This document shows, piece by piece, positions 1 through 8,900 of a stretch of 64,000 nt of DNA. This stretch comes from Solwaraspora sp. WMMD1047. GTDB lineage: Bacteria > Actinomycetota > Actinomycetes > Mycobacteriales > Micromonosporaceae. Numbering within the stretch: position 1 is the stretch's first letter; each line of letters starts with the position of its first letter. The stretch lies in contig NZ_JARUBL010000001.1 in NCBI RefSeq assembly GCF_029626155.1, positions 806,001 to 870,000 on the forward strand, read 5' to 3'. A model generated the notes under the pieces. It saw only the letters and a program-made list of their open reading frames with translations, had not been told where the DNA came from and did no database searches. The position numbers and the translations under genes were made by a program.

Positions 1-1
1 G

Positions 2-202
2 TGGAAGGGCAAGCGCCCGACCGTCCGCGGCGTGGCCATGAACCCGGTCGACCACCCGCACGGTGGTGGTGAGGGTAAGACCTCCGGTGGTCGCCACCCG
101 GTCAACCCGCAGGGTAAGCCCGAGGGGCGGACCCGTCGTAAGGGCCAGCCGAGTGACCGGCTGATCGTGCGCCGCCGCTACGCCACGCGTAAGCGCGGCT
201 GA
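2..202 (+). CDS. rplB: 50S ribosomal protein L2, C-terminal part
   Basis: Only the last 66 codons lie in the window; the gene begins before position 1. The reading frame gives the L2 C-terminal signature [13 protein letters not shown], which includes the highly conserved HPHGGG loop that reaches toward the peptidyl-transferase centre of the large subunit, and ends in a basic tail ([10 protein letters not shown]). It is followed 13 nt later by rpsS, the usual S10-operon order, so rpsJ, rplC, rplD and rplW are expected upstream outside the window. Identification is very secure. Confidence 0.97.
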   Translation, partial: WKGKRPTVRGVAMNPVDHPHGGGEGKTSGGRHPVNPQGKPEGRTRRKGQPSDRLIVRRRYATRKRG

Positions 203-215
203 GGGAGAAACTGAG

Positions 216-497
216 ATGCCTCGTAGCCTGAAGAAGGGCCCGTTCATCGACGACCACCTGCTCAAGAAGGTGGAGACGCAGAACGACAAGGGCTCGAAGA
301 ACGTGATCAAGACCTGGTCGCGGCGCTCGACGATCATCCCGGAGATGCTCGGGCACACGATCGCGGTGCACGACGGACGCAAGCACGTCCCGGTGTTCGT
401 CACCGAGGCGATGGTCGGGCACAAGCTCGGCGAGTTCGCGCTGACCCGCACCTTCAAGGGTCACGAGAAGGACGATCGGAAGAGCCGCCGCCGCTAG
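216..497 (+). CDS. rpsS: 30S ribosomal protein S19
   Basis: A 93-residue protein of the normal S19 length, starting [20 protein letters not shown]19 sits in the head of the 30S subunit beside S13 and contacts the tRNA region. The central [23 protein letters not shown] motif family is visible around residues 50-72. A GGGAG ribosome binding site lies just upstream of the ATG. It belongs to the S10 operon, but the following 96-nt gap to rplV is long for this cluster and holds an inverted repeat (listed separately). Confidence 0.97.
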   Translation: MPRSLKKGPFIDDHLLKKVETQNDKGSKNVIKTWSRRSTIIPEMLGHTIAVHDGRKHVPVFVTEAMVGHKLGEFALTRTFKGHEKDDRKSRRR

Positions 498-507
498 TGG
501 CCGACTC

Positions 508-560
508 TTGTTCGGCCCGCCAGCCGGCGGGCTGACTGCCAGACGAAGCCGGCCGAACAA
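508..560 (+). other. stem-loop between rpsS and rplV
   Basis: TTGTTCGGCC (508-517) is the exact reverse complement of GGCCGAACAA (551-560); with one bulged base the stem extends three pairs further at its base. A competing inner hairpin CCCGCC-AGCC-GGCGGG lies at 516-531. There is no U-run, so it is unlikely to be a plain terminator. It could be a processing site or an attenuating structure inside the S10 operon; this is inference from sequence only. Confidence 0.45.
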
Positions 561-593
561 AGTCGTACGGATAAGGATCAAGGGGTTACAGCG

Positions 594-1163
594 ATGCCAG
601 TAAAGGGCGACGCTCCGGTGCTTCCGGGCGCGCGGGCGATTGCGCGACACGTGCGCATCTCGCCGACCAAGGCGCGCCGGGTGGTCAACCTCGTCCGCGG
701 TCTGCCCGCGAAGGAGGCGCTCACGGTGCTGCAGTTCGCGCCGCAGGCGGCGAGCGAGCAGGTCTACAAGGTGCTCGCCAGCGCGATCGCCAACGCGGAG
801 AACAACGAGCGGCTGGACCCCGACGCGTTGCTCGTCGCCGAGGCGTTCGTCGACGAGGGCCCGACGATGAAGCGGTTCCGGCCGCGGGCGCAGGGCCGGG
901 CGTACCGGATCCGCAAGCGCACCTGCCACATCACCGTGGTGGTGGAGGCCGTCGCGCCGGCCACGCAGCCGCGCAAGGCGGCCGCCAAGAAGGCGTCGCC
1001 GGCCAAGAAGGCCGCCGCGCCGGCGGACGCCAAGGCGTCGGAGGCCACCGCGTCGGACGCGAAGGCGTCGGAGGCGACCGAGTCGGACGCCACGGCGACC
1101 GAGACGCCCGACGCCGCCGAGACCGACACGCAGAGCAAGAGCAAGACGGAGGGTGCCGAGTAA
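594..1163 (+). CDS. rplV: 50S ribosomal protein L22 with long C-terminal extension
   Basis: L22 lines the peptide exit tunnel of the large subunit. Residues 10-120 match the family ([20 protein letters not shown] near the start, then [20 protein letters not shown]). At 189 residues it is far longer than the roughly 110 of E. coli: residues 125-189 are a low-complexity tail, first Lys/Ala-rich, then acidic with repeated [11 protein letters not shown] units. Such tails are common on actinobacterial ribosomal proteins. The stop overlaps the rpsC start by one base (TAATG), so the two are translationally coupled. Confidence 0.96.
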   Translation: MPVKGDAPVLPGARAIARHVRISPTKARRVVNLVRGLPAKEALTVLQFAPQAASEQVYKVLASAIANAENNERLDPDALLVAEAFVDEGPTMKRFRPRAQGRAYRIRKRTCHITVVVEAVAPATQPRKAAAKKASPAKKAAAPADAKASEATASDAKASEATESDATATETPDAAETDTQSKSKTEGAE

Positions 1164-2071
1164 TGGGGCAGAAGGTTCACCCGCACGGGTTCCGGCTCGG
1201 CATCTCGACCGATTGGAAGTCGCGCTGGTTCGCGGACAAGCTCTACAAGGACTACATCGGCGAGGACGTCAAGATCCGCCGGATGATGTCCAAGGGGCTG
1301 GAGCGGGCCGGCATCTCCAAGGTCGACATCGAGCGGACCCGGGACCGGGTCCGGGTCGACATCCACACCGCCCGGCCGGGCATCGTGATCGGCCGTAAGG
1401 GTGCGGAGGCCGACCGGATCCGCGGCGAGCTGGAGAAGCTGACCGGCAAGCAGGTGCAGCTCAACATCCTCGAGGTGAAGAGCCCCGAGTCGGACGCCCA
1501 GCTCGTCGCCCAGGGCGTGGCCGAGCAGCTCTCCAGCCGGGTCAGCTTCCGGCGGGCGATGCGTAAGGCCATGCAGTCGGCGATGAAGAACCCGATCGTC
1601 AAGGGCATCCGGGTGCAGGTCTCCGGCCGCCTCGGCGGCGCCGAGATGAGCCGTACCGAGTTCTACCGCGAGGGTCGCGTTCCGCTGCACACGCTGCGGG
1701 CCAACATCGAGTACGGCTTCTTCGAGGCGCGTACCACGTTCGGCCGGATCGGCGTGAAGGTGTGGATCTACAAGGGTGACGCCGTACCCGGTCGGGAGAC
1801 CCCGGCCGACACGGGCCCGGCCCGGCCGCGTCGCGAGCGGGGCGACCGTCCGGAGCGTCCGCGTCGTGGTCGGTCCGGTTCGTCGGGCACCACGGCCGGC
1901 GGCACCGAGGCCGGTCGGGCCGCGGCGGCGGGGATCTCCAGCGGCCCGGCCGACGCCCCCACCGAGACCGCCGCGCCGGCCGCTGCCGCGCCGGCGAACC
2001 AGGCCAGTCCGGCCGCGCCCGCCCCCGCGGCGGACGCCGCCGGTACGGACAGCTCAGCGCAGGAGGGCTGA
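1163..2071 (+). CDS. rpsC: 30S ribosomal protein S3
   Basis: S3 forms part of the mRNA entry site on the 30S subunit. The start [14 protein letters not shown] is diagnostic. A KH RNA-binding domain with [11 protein letters not shown] lies near residues 76-86, and the C-terminal S3 domain runs to about residue 211. At 302 residues it exceeds the E. coli protein (233) because of a disordered Arg/Pro/Ala-rich tail from about 212 onward. The gene overlaps rplV by one base and is followed three bases later by rplP. Confidence 0.97.
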   Translation: MGQKVHPHGFRLGISTDWKSRWFADKLYKDYIGEDVKIRRMMSKGLERAGISKVDIERTRDRVRVDIHTARPGIVIGRKGAEADRIRGELEKLTGKQVQLNILEVKSPESDAQLVAQGVAEQLSSRVSFRRAMRKAMQSAMKNPIVKGIRVQVSGRLGGAEMSRTEFYREGRVPLHTLRANIEYGFFEARTTFGRIGVKVWIYKGDAVPGRETPADTGPARPRRERGDRPERPRRGRSGSSGTTAGGTEAGRAAAAGISSGPADAPTETAAPAAAAPANQASPAAPAPAADAAGTDSSAQEG

Positions 2072-2074
2072 CAG

Positions 2075-2500
2075 ATGCTGATGCCGCGCAAGCCCCCGAA
2101 GGGCTTCCGCAAGCCGCACCACCCCGACCGCAGTGGCGCGTCGAAGGGCGGTAACCGGGTGGTGTTCGGCGAGTTCGGAATCCAGGCGCTTGAGCCCGCG
2201 TACGTGACGAACCGGCAGATCGAGTCGGCGCGTATCGCGATGACCCGGCACATCAAGCGTGGTGGCAAGGTCTGGATCACGATCTTCCCGGACCAGGCCC
2301 TCACCAAGAAGCCGGCCGAGACCCGGATGGGTTCCGGCAAGGGCTCACCGGAATGGTGGGTCGCGAACGTCAAGCCGGGGCGGGTGCTCTTCGAGATGTC
2401 CTTCCCCAACGAGCAGATCGCGCGTGAGGCGATGCGCCGCGCGATCCACAAGCTCCCGATGAAATGCCGCATTGTGACGCGCGAAGTGGGTGAAAGCTGA
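2075..2500 (+). CDS. rplP: 50S ribosomal protein L16
   Basis: L16 lies next to the A-site tRNA elbow and the L7/L12 stalk base and is needed for late 50S assembly. The 141-residue length is typical, and the protein contains [20 protein letters not shown], the conserved central block, near residues 87-106. The start MLMPRK sits directly after the rpsC stop; a second ATG two codons later is possible. The stop overlaps the rpmC start (TGATG). Confidence 0.97.
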
Positions 2501-2733
2501 TGGCGGCGGGCGTTGCCGCCTCCGAGCTGCGTGAGCTCTCCGAGGAGGAGCTGGTCACGAAGCTGCGGGAGGCCAAGGCGGAGCTGTTCAACCTCCGCGT
2601 GCAGGCCGCGACCGGCCAGCTCGACAACAACCGTCGGCTGCAGGTCATCCGTCGGGAGATCGCCCGGATCTACACGATCATGCGTGAGCGTGAGCTGGGG
2701 CTCTCGGCCGCGCCGACTGAGGTGACTGCGTGA
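2500..2733 (+). CDS. rpmC: 50S ribosomal protein L29
   Basis: A 77-residue helical protein at the exit of the peptide tunnel, where it neighbours L23 and the docking site of signal recognition particle and trigger factor. The pattern [20 protein letters not shown] followed by LFNLR and [11 protein letters not shown] is typical of L29. It overlaps rplP by one base at the start and rpsQ at the end. The last dozen residues ([12 protein letters not shown]) are a short non-conserved tail. Confidence 0.96.
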   Translation: MAAGVAASELRELSEEELVTKLREAKAELFNLRVQAATGQLDNNRRLQVIRREIARIYTIMRERELGLSAAPTEVTA

Positions 2734-3008
2734 TGAGCGAGAACACTGCTGCCAAGCCACGGGCCCAGCGCAAGGTGCGCGAGGGCCTGGTGGTCAGCGA
2801 CAAGATGGAAAAGACCGTGGTGGTCGAGGTCGAGGACCGGGTCAAGCACGCGCTGTACGGCAAGGTCCTACGGCGCACCAGCAAGCTGAAGGCGCACGAC
2901 GAGCAGAACGCGTGCGGCATCGGCGACCGGGTGCTGCTGATGGAGACCCGTCCGCTGTCGGCCACCAAGCGGTGGCGGGTAGTGGAGATCCTCGAGAAGG
3001 CCAAGTAA
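2733..3008 (+). CDS. rpsQ: 30S ribosomal protein S17
   Basis: S17 is an OB-fold protein that binds helix 11 of 16S rRNA early in 30S assembly. The conserved [15 protein letters not shown] and [16 protein letters not shown] stretches are present. I chose the ATG at 2733, which overlaps the rpmC stop as TGATG; an in-frame GTG at 2730 would add one residue. The encoded protein is 91 residues. It is followed by a 101-nt gap carrying a tandem repeat before rplN. Confidence 0.96.
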   Translation: MSENTAAKPRAQRKVREGLVVSDKMEKTVVVEVEDRVKHALYGKVLRRTSKLKAHDEQNACGIGDRVLLMETRPLSATKRWRVVEILEKAK

Positions 3009-3034
3009 GACACCTCGCCGAACCAGAAGGCTCA

Positions 3035-3076
3035 GGGTTCCGCCAAGCTCGGATGGGGTTCCGCCAAGCTCGGATG
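3035..3076. repeat. perfect 21-bp tandem duplication between rpsQ and rplN
   Basis: The unit beginning GGGTTCCGCCAAGCTCGG and ending ATG (3035-3055) is repeated immediately and without mismatch at 3056-3076. It lies in the untranslated gap between rpsQ and rplN, upstream of the rplN ribosome binding site. The lack of any mismatch suggests a recent slippage or duplication. No coding role is apparent. Confidence 0.9.
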
Positions 3077-3109
3077 CCCTCCGAGAACTGGCAGACATAG
3101 GAGATAGAC

Positions 3110-3478
3110 GTGATTCAGCAGGAGTCGCGACTGCGCGTCGCCGACAACACGGGTGCCCGGGAGATCCTGTGCATCCGGGTTCTCGGCGGTTCCGGTCGGC
3201 GCTACGCGAGCATCGGCGATGTCATCGTGGCCACGGTCAAGGACGCCATTCCCGGCGCAGGTGTGAAGAAGGGCGATGTGGTCAAGGCCGTCATCGTCCG
3301 CACCGCCAAGGAGAAGCGGCGCCCGGACGGCTCGTACATCCGCTTCGACGAGAACGCCGCCGTCATCATCAAGGACGGCGGGGACCCGCGCGGCACCCGT
3401 ATCTTCGGCCCGGTCGGGCGGGAGCTGCGGGACAAGCGGTTCATGAAGATCATTTCTCTCGCGCCGGAGGTGTTGTAA
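3110..3478 (+). CDS. rplN: 50S ribosomal protein L14
   Basis: L14 sits at the subunit interface and helps form the intersubunit bridges. The 122-residue length is exactly that of the family, with [20 protein letters not shown] at the N terminus and a C-terminal [20 protein letters not shown] block. The GTG start at 3110 follows a GGAGATAGAC spacer, a good ribosome binding site. Two bases separate its stop from rplX. Confidence 0.97.
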   Translation: MIQQESRLRVADNTGAREILCIRVLGGSGRRYASIGDVIVATVKDAIPGAGVKKGDVVKAVIVRTAKEKRRPDGSYIRFDENAAVIIKDGGDPRGTRIFGPVGRELRDKRFMKIISLAPEVL

Positions 3479-3480
3479 CC

Positions 3481-3795
3481 GTGAAGGTCAAGAAAGGTGA
3501 CACGGTTGTCGTCATCGCCGGTAAGGACAAGGGTGCCAAGGGTAAGGTCATCGCGGCCTACCCGCGGCAGGACAAGGTCCTGGTCGAGGGCGTGAACCGG
3601 GTCAAGAAGCACACCCGCATCAGCACCACCCAGCGCGGTGCCAAGACCGGCGGCATCGTCACCCAGGAGGCCCCGATCCACGTCTCGAACGTGCAGGTCC
3701 TGGACTCCGACGGCAACCCGACCAGGGTCGGGTACCGGATCGACGACAGCGGCCAGAAGGTCCGCATCGCGCGCAGCACCGGTAAGGACCTGTGA
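3481..3795 (+). CDS. rplX: 50S ribosomal protein L24
   Basis: L24 starts large-subunit assembly by binding the 5' part of 23S rRNA. I used the GTG at 3481, giving 104 residues beginning [20 protein letters not shown], which contains the KOW motif; the much longer upstream reading frame overlaps rplN and is not credible. The middle has [16 protein letters not shown], typical of L24. The stop overlaps the rplE start. Confidence 0.96.
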   Translation: MKVKKGDTVVVIAGKDKGAKGKVIAAYPRQDKVLVEGVNRVKKHTRISTTQRGAKTGGIVTQEAPIHVSNVQVLDSDGNPTRVGYRIDDSGQKVRIARSTGKDL

Positions 3796-4379
3796 TGACG
3801 ACGGCAACCGAAACGAAGACCCTGCCGCGCCTCAAGGAGCGGTACCGCAACGAGGTCGTGGCGAAGCTGCGCGAGCAGTTCGAGTACGGCAACCCGATGC
3901 AGGTCCCCGGCCTGGTCAAGATCGTCGTCAACATGGGCGTCGGCGAGGCCGCTCGGGACGCCAAGTTGATCGAGGGTGCGGTCCGCGACCTCACCACGAT
4001 CACCGGCCAGAAGCCGCAGGTGCGGCGGGCGACCAAGTCCATCGCGCAGTTCAAGCTCCGCGAGGGGATGCCGATCGGCGCGAAGGTCACCCTGCGGGGC
4101 GACCGGATGTGGGAGTTCCTGGACCGGCTGCTGTCGATCGCGCTGCCCCGGATCCGCGACTTCCGCGGTCTGGACGGGCGCAAGCTCGACGGGCACGGCA
4201 ACTACACGTTCGGTCTGACCGAGCAGTCGGTGTTCCACGAGATCGACCAGGACCGGATCGATCGGCAGCGGGGCATGGACATCACGGTGGTCACCACCGC
4301 CAAGACGGACGACGAGGGTCGGGCGCTGCTCAAGCTTCTCGGCTTCCCGTTCAAAGCGGACCCGAGCAAGGAGAACTGA
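3795..4379 (+). CDS. rplE: 50S ribosomal protein L5
   Basis: L5 binds 5S rRNA and contacts the P-site tRNA. The protein is 194 residues from the ATG at 3795; a GTG at 3792 overlapping the rplX stop is the alternative start. Conserved features include [13 protein letters not shown] near residue 40, [20 protein letters not shown] near 85-104 and [10 protein letters not shown] near 150. Downstream rpsN follows after three bases. Confidence 0.96.
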   Translation: MTTATETKTLPRLKERYRNEVVAKLREQFEYGNPMQVPGLVKIVVNMGVGEAARDAKLIEGAVRDLTTITGQKPQVRRATKSIAQFKLREGMPIGAKVTLRGDRMWEFLDRLLSIALPRIRDFRGLDGRKLDGHGNYTFGLTEQSVFHEIDQDRIDRQRGMDITVVTTAKTDDEGRALLKLLGFPFKADPSKEN

Positions 4380-4382
4380 GCA

Positions 4383-4568
4383 ATGGCGAAGAAGGCGCTG
4401 ATCCTCAAGGCGGCCGCGAAGCCGAAGTTCTCGGTTCGCGCCTACACCCGCTGCCAGCGGTGCGGACGTCCGAAGGCGGTCTACCGCAAGTTCGGCCTCT
4501 GCCGGGTGTGCATCCGGGAGATGGCCCACCGCGGCGAGCTGCCCGGCGTGTCCAAGGCCTCCTGGTGA
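4383..4568 (+). CDS. rpsN: 30S ribosomal protein S14, zinc-binding form
   Basis: A 61-residue S14 of the short, zinc-binding (C+) type found in most Gram-positive bacteria. Cys24, Cys27, Cys40 and Cys43 form two CxxC pairs that hold one zinc ion. S14 is a late-assembling protein of the 30S head. The C-terminal [13 protein letters not shown] is conserved. It lies three bases after rplE and is followed by a 150-nt untranslated gap, the second long gap in the spc operon. Confidence 0.97.
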   Translation: MAKKALILKAAAKPKFSVRAYTRCQRCGRPKAVYRKFGLCRVCIREMAHRGELPGVSKASW

Positions 4569-4718
4569 GGGCGTGCCCCGGCAACCGGCGGGGCGGGGAT
4601 CGTAACCCGGTTGAGGCCCAGCTGCGTTCCGGCCGCGGGTCGGAACGAGGATCGCAACGCCGTAGGCCCCGGGCCGCGCGCCCCGGGAACCCCGGCGAGA
4701 AAGGCTGACGAAGAACCC

Positions 4719-5126
4719 ATGACTATGACCGATCCGATCGCAGACATGCTCACCCGTCTGCGTAACGCCAACCAGGCGTACCACGACCAGGTGACGATGC
4801 CCTACTCGAAGATCAAGGCGAACATCGCCGAGGTCCTCAAGACCGAGGGTTACATCGCCACCTGGTCGGTCGAGGAGCCCGAGGAGGGTGTCGTCGGCAA
4901 GCGGCTGGTGGTCGAGCTGAAGTACGGCCAGAACCGGGAGCGGAGCCTGGCCGGCATCAAGCGGGTGTCCAAGCCCGGCCTGCGGGTGTACGCGAAGTCG
5001 GACGGGCTCCCGCGGGTGCTCGGCGGGCTCGGCGTGGCGATCATTTCGACGTCCCAGGGGCTGCTCACCGATCGGCAGGCCCGCAAGCGGAGCGTTGGCG
5101 GGGAAGTCCTCGCCTTCGTCTGGTAA
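4719..5126 (+). CDS. rpsH: 30S ribosomal protein S8
   Basis: S8 is a primary 16S rRNA binder and, in E. coli, the translational repressor of the spc operon. The ATG at 4719 gives 135 residues starting [20 protein letters not shown]; an upstream in-frame extension lacks similarity to the family. The C-terminal [20 protein letters not shown] and GGEVLAFVW are diagnostic. A GAGAAAGG ribosome binding site lies about 15 nt upstream. Confidence 0.96.
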   Translation: MTMTDPIADMLTRLRNANQAYHDQVTMPYSKIKANIAEVLKTEGYIATWSVEEPEEGVVGKRLVVELKYGQNRERSLAGIKRVSKPGLRVYAKSDGLPRVLGGLGVAIISTSQGLLTDRQARKRSVGGEVLAFVW

Positions 5127-5139
5127 CGGAGAATCGATA

Positions 5140-5682
5140 ATGTCGCGAATTGGACGCAAGTCGATCCCGGTGCCCTCCGGTGTCGACGTCACCATCGACG
5201 GGCGGACCGTCAAGGTCAAGGGCCCGAAGGGCGAGCTCTCCCAGACGCTCTCCGAGCCGATCACGGTCGAGCGCGGTGACGACGGGCACGTGCACGTCAA
5301 CCGCCCGAACGACGAGCGCCGGGCCAAGGAGCTGCACGGGCTGAGCCGGACCCTGGTCGCCAACATGATCGTCGGAGTGACCGAGGGGTACCGCAAGACC
5401 CTGGAGATCGCCGGCACCGGCTACCGGGTCACCGCCAAGGGCAGCGACCTGGAGTTCGCGCTCGGCTTCTCGCACCCGGTGCAGGTGCCCGCGCCGGCCG
5501 GCATCACCTTCACGGTGGAGCGGCCGACGCTGTTCCACGTGGCCGGCATCGACAAGCAGTTGGTCGGCGAGGTGGCCGCCAACATCCGGAAGATCCGCCC
5601 GCCGGAGCCCTACAAGGGCAAGGGTGTCAAGTACCAGGGCGAGGTCATCCGCCGCAAGGCTGGAAAGGCAGGTAAGAAGTGA
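5140..5682 (+). CDS. rplF: 50S ribosomal protein L6
   Basis: L6 sits near the factor-binding centre beside the sarcin-ricin loop. The ATG at 5140, preceded by a GGAGAATCG ribosome binding site, gives 180 residues beginning [17 protein letters not shown]. The C-terminal signature [20 protein letters not shown] is present at about residues 152-171. The final four bases overlap the GTG start of rplR (GTGA). Confidence 0.97.
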   Translation: MSRIGRKSIPVPSGVDVTIDGRTVKVKGPKGELSQTLSEPITVERGDDGHVHVNRPNDERRAKELHGLSRTLVANMIVGVTEGYRKTLEIAGTGYRVTAKGSDLEFALGFSHPVQVPAPAGITFTVERPTLFHVAGIDKQLVGEVAANIRKIRPPEPYKGKGVKYQGEVIRRKAGKAGKK

Positions 5683-6068
5683 CCGCCACGCTGCTCAAGC
5701 GCCGCCGCGGCGTCGCCGCCAAGCGCGCCATCGGGCGGGCGCGTCGGCACTTCCGCGTCCGCAAGAACGTCAGCGGCACCGCGGAGCGGCCCCGTCTGGT
5801 CGTCACCCGCTCGCTGCGGCACATCACCGCCCAGATCGTCGACGACACCAAGGGGCACACCCTGGCGTCGGCGTCGACCCTGGACGCGTCGATCCGCGGC
5901 ACCGAGGGCGACAAGAGTGCCCTGGCCGGCAAGGTCGGTGCGCTGGTCGCCGAGCGGGCCAAGGCCGCCGGCGTCGGCAAGGTCGTCTTCGACCGCGGCG
6001 GCAACCGGTACGGTGGGCGGCTCGCCGCCCTGGCGGACGCCGCCCGCGAAGCCGGCCTCGAGTTCTAG
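5679..6068 (+). CDS. rplR: 50S ribosomal protein L18
   Basis: L18 binds 5S rRNA and delivers it to the large subunit with L5. The 129-residue protein has the [20 protein letters not shown] block near residues 22-41 and ends with [20 protein letters not shown] plus a short tail, as usual for L18. The GTG start overlaps the rplF stop by four bases, implying translational coupling. A 33-nt gap leads to rpsE. Confidence 0.96.
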   Translation: MTATLLKRRRGVAAKRAIGRARRHFRVRKNVSGTAERPRLVVTRSLRHITAQIVDDTKGHTLASASTLDASIRGTEGDKSALAGKVGALVAERAKAAGVGKVVFDRGGNRYGGRLAALADAAREAGLEF

Positions 6069-6101
6069 TAACCCCGTCACGAGAGAGAAGGAAGGCTGCT
6101 G

Positions 6102-6716
6102 ATGCCAGGTCAACAGCGCCGTGGCGGCGGGTCCGGTGGCAACGAGGGTGGTCGCCGCGACAACCGCCGTGAGGGCGGCCGCGGAAACGCGCCCGTCGAG
6201 AAGACCCCGCACCTTGAGCGGGTCGTCGCGATCAACCGAGTTGCCAAGGTCGTGAAGGGTGGTCGTCGCTTCAGCTTCACCGCCCTGGTGATCGTGGGCG
6301 ACGGCGACGGCACGGTCGGCGTGGGCTACGGAAAGGCCAAGGAGGTGCCGGCGGCGATCGCCAAGGGCGTCGAGGAGGCCAAGAAGCACTTCTTCAAGGT
6401 GCCGCGGATCGCCGCGTCGATCCCGCACCCGGTGCTCGGCGAGGACGCCGCCGGAGTGGTACTGCTCAAGCCGGCCAGCGCCGGTACCGGTGTGATCGCC
6501 GGTGGTCCGGTGCGCGCCGTGCTGGAGTGTGCCGGAATTCACGACGTGCTCTCCAAGAGCCTCGGGTCGTCGAACGCGATCAACATCGTGCACGCGACCG
6601 TCGCGGCCCTGAAGAGCCTCGAGTCGCCGGAGGCGGTGGCCACCCGTCGTGGCCTGCCGGTCGAGGACGTGGCGCCGGCCGCGATGCTGGCGGCCCGGGC
6701 GGGGGTGACGTCCTGA
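6102..6716 (+). CDS. rpsE: 30S ribosomal protein S5
   Basis: S5 lines the mRNA entry path of the 30S subunit and affects decoding accuracy. At 204 residues it carries a Gly/Arg-rich N-terminal extension of about 40 residues before the conserved [20 protein letters not shown] block. The C-terminal half contains [15 protein letters not shown] near residue 128. An AGAAGGAAGG ribosome binding site precedes the ATG. The stop overlaps the rpmD start (TGATG). Confidence 0.97.
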   Translation: MPGQQRRGGGSGGNEGGRRDNRREGGRGNAPVEKTPHLERVVAINRVAKVVKGGRRFSFTALVIVGDGDGTVGVGYGKAKEVPAAIAKGVEEAKKHFFKVPRIAASIPHPVLGEDAAGVVLLKPASAGTGVIAGGPVRAVLECAGIHDVLSKSLGSSNAINIVHATVAALKSLESPEAVATRRGLPVEDVAPAAMLAARAGVTS

Positions 6717-6898
6717 TGGCACGGCTCAAGGTCACGCAGGTCCGATCCAACATCGGGACCAAGCACAACCAGCGGGAGTCGCTGCGTTCGCTCGGGCTCA
6801 AGCGGATCAATGACGTGGTGGTCAAGGAGGACCGTCCCGAGATCCGGGGCATGATCTTCAAGGTGAACCACCTCGTGACGGTCGAGGAGGTCGACTGA
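6716..6898 (+). CDS. rpmD: 50S ribosomal protein L30
   Basis: A 60-residue protein of exact L30 size that binds the 5S/23S rRNA region. The sequence [20 protein letters not shown] followed by [15 protein letters not shown] and ending in HLVTVEEVD is typical. It overlaps rpsE at the start and rplO at the end by one base each (both TGATG), so rpsE-rpmD-rplO are translated as a coupled block. Confidence 0.96.
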   Translation: MARLKVTQVRSNIGTKHNQRESLRSLGLKRINDVVVKEDRPEIRGMIFKVNHLVTVEEVD

Positions 6899-7341
6899 TG
6901 ACGATCAAGGTGCACCATCTCCGTCCGGCGCCCGGGGCGAAGACCCCGAAGACGCGGGTCGGTCGTGGTGAGGGCTCCAAGGGCAAGACCGCCGGCCGGG
7001 GTACCAAGGGCTCGAAGGCCCGCAAGAACATCTCCGCGGCCTTCGAGGGTGGTCAGATGCCGCTGCACATGCGGCTGCCGAAGCTGAAGGGCTTCAAGAA
7101 CCGGTTCAAGGTCGTCTACCAGGTGGTCAACCTGGACCGGCTCGCCGAGCTCTTCCCCGACGGCGGACAGGTCGGTCCCCGGGAGATGGTCGACGCCGGC
7201 GCGGTCCGCAAGGGCCAGCCGGTCAAGGTCCTCGGCACCGGTGACCTCGGTGGTGTGACGCTCCAGGTGTCGGCGCACGCGTTCAGCGCGTCGGCGAAGG
7301 AGAAGATCGCCGCAGCCGGTGGCTCCGCCACCGAGCTTTAG
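6898..7341 (+). CDS. rplO: 50S ribosomal protein L15
   Basis: L15 is an assembly protein of the large subunit with a long Gly/Lys-rich N-terminal arm that enters 23S rRNA; here the arm contains [20 protein letters not shown] at about residues 20-39. The globular C-terminal half includes NLDRLAELF and a Gly-rich VLGTGDLGG. The length of 147 residues is normal. It ends the ribosomal part of the spc operon; a hairpin follows before secY. Confidence 0.96.
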   Translation: MTIKVHHLRPAPGAKTPKTRVGRGEGSKGKTAGRGTKGSKARKNISAAFEGGQMPLHMRLPKLKGFKNRFKVVYQVVNLDRLAELFPDGGQVGPREMVDAGAVRKGQPVKVLGTGDLGGVTLQVSAHAFSASAKEKIAAAGGSATEL

Positions 7342-7354
7342 GTCTCACGTGGGT

Positions 7355-7393
7355 CCGTGGCGCTCGGCCGGTCTCGATCGGCGGGCGCCACGG
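7355..7393 (+). terminator. hairpin after rplO
   Basis: CCGTGGCGC (7355-7363) pairs exactly with GCGCCACGG (7385-7393) across a 21-nt GC-rich loop that can pair further. No U-tract follows, as is usual in high-GC actinomycetes. It probably reduces read-through between the ribosomal genes and secY rather than stopping it fully. Confidence 0.5.
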
Positions 7394-7470
7394 CCTACGC
7401 AGCGGCCCTGCGGTATCGGTAACATCGGAGCCGGTGTATGTTCTCCGGGCGCACCTGCCCCGGAACGCGC

Positions 7471-7487
7471 CGGACTGTTAGAGTCCG
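7471..7487 (+). promoter_or_regulatory. small inverted repeat upstream of secY
   Basis: CGGACT-GTTAG-AGTCCG is a perfect six-base inverted repeat about 90 nt upstream of the secY start. The loop and right arm contain TAGAGT, which resembles an actinobacterial -10 element, so this may be a secY promoter with dyad symmetry or a leader hairpin. No convincing -35 box was found. Weak evidence. Confidence 0.25.
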
Positions 7488-7577
7488 ATCCCAGCTAGGG
7501 ATATCGGGTTCACCGCCCGACAACCACCCCACCCCGCCACGAACCACCGGCGGCCCGCTTCGCGCAGGAGGAAGAAG

Positions 7578-8900
7578 TTGCTCTCCGCCTTTCTCAGTGC
7601 GTTCCGCACGCCTGACCTGCGCAAGAAGCTGCTGTTCACAGTAGGCATCATCGCGGTCTACCGGCTCGGCGCGACGCTGCCCAGCCCGGGCGTCTCCTAC
7701 GGCAACGTGCAGCGATGCATCGACACCGTCGAGACCCAGGGCGTGTTCACGCTGCTGAACCTCTTCTCCGGTGGTGCGCTGCTGTCGCTGTCGGTCTTCG
7801 CGCTGGGCATCATGCCCTACATCACCGCGTCGATCATCCTGCAACTGCTCACCGTGGTCATCCCGCGGTTGGAGCAGCTCCGCAAGGAGGGCCAGTCCGG
7901 CCAGGCGAAGATCACCCAGTACACCCGCTACCTGACGCTGGGCCTCGGTGTGCTGCAGGCGTCGGCGTTCGTGGCGCTGGCTCGGTCCGGCCAGCTCTTC
8001 AACGGCCAGTGCGACGAGTTCCCGATCATCCCCGAGGGCACCGGGCTGCCGATGTGGCTGACGGTGTCGATCCTGGTGGTCACCATGACCGCCGGCACCG
8101 GCATGGTGATGTGGCTCGGCGAGCTGATCACCGACCGCGGCGTCGGCAACGGCATGTCCGTGCTGATCTTCACCTCGATCGCGGCCCGGCTCCCCAGCGA
8201 GGGCTGGTCGATCAAGACCACCCACGGCTGGGACATGTTCGGCCTGGTGATCGTGCTGGTGCTGGTCGTCATCACCCTGGTGGTCTTCATCGAGCAGTCG
8301 CAGCGCCGGATCCCGGTCCAGTACGCGAAGCGGATGATCGGCCGGCGGATGTACGGCGGCACCTCCACCTACATCCCGCTGAAGGTCAACCAGGCGGGTG
8401 TGATCCCGGTCATCTTCGCCTCCTCGCTGCTCTACCTGCCGCAGTTGGCGCTGCAGTTCTTCGACCCGAACGACCCGGGCGACGTGCAGGCCTGGGTGCA
8501 GAACAACCTCGCCGACCCGCGCAGCCCGATCTACATCGTCGTCTACTTCCTCATGATCATTTTCTTCACGTACTTCTACGTGTCGATCACGTTCAACCCG
8601 ACCGAGGTCGCGGACAACATGAAGAAGTACGGCGGTTTCGTACCGGGCATCCGGCCGGGCAAGCCGACCGCGGACTACCTCGACTTCATCCTCAGCCGGA
8701 TCACCCTCCCCGGCGCCTTCTACCTGGGCCTGGTCTCGATCCTGCCGAACTTCTTCTTCATCTGGCTGGACAGCGACCAGTACGTGAACTTCCCCTTCGG
8801 CGGCACCGCGGTGCTCATCATGGTCGGCGTCGGTCTGGAGACGGTGAAGCAGATCGAGAGCCAACTCATGCAGCGGAACTACGAAGGGTTCCTGCGGTAG
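7578..8900 (+). CDS. secY: preprotein translocase subunit SecY
   Basis: SecY is the channel of the general secretion machinery in the cytoplasmic membrane, working with SecE, SecG and SecA. The 440-residue protein begins from a rare TTG at 7578 with a strong AGGAGGAAGAA ribosome binding site. It has about ten hydrophobic spans. Diagnostic blocks are FSGGALLSLSVFALGIMPYI near residues 64-83, the QLMQRNYEGFLR C terminus and GVGNGMSVLIF. The sequence starts close to the family N terminus (LSAFLSAFRTPDLRKK). The stop is adjacent to the adk ATG with no spacer, so secY-adk are coupled. Confidence 0.97.
   Translation: MLSAFLSAFRTPDLRKKLLFTVGIIAVYRLGATLPSPGVSYGNVQRCIDTVETQGVFTLLNLFSGGALLSLSVFALGIMPYITASIILQLLTVVIPRLEQLRKEGQSGQAKITQYTRYLTLGLGVLQASAFVALARSGQLFNGQCDEFPIIPEGTGLPMWLTVSILVVTMTAGTGMVMWLGELITDRGVGNGMSVLIFTSIAARLPSEGWSIKTTHGWDMFGLVIVLVLVVITLVVFIEQSQRRIPVQYAKRMIGRRMYGGTSTYIPLKVNQAGVIPVIFASSLLYLPQLALQFFDPNDPGDVQAWVQNNLADPRSPIYIVVYFLMIIFFTYFYVSITFNPTEVADNMKKYGGFVPGIRPGKPTADYLDFILSRITLPGAFYLGLVSILPNFFFIWLDSDQYVNFPFGGTAVLIMVGVGLETVKQIESQLMQRNYEGFLR

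Noticed and set aside
3169-3795. Extended N terminus for L24
   Set aside because: The extra part overlaps rplN in another frame; the GTG at 3481 gives the normal L24 length and start.
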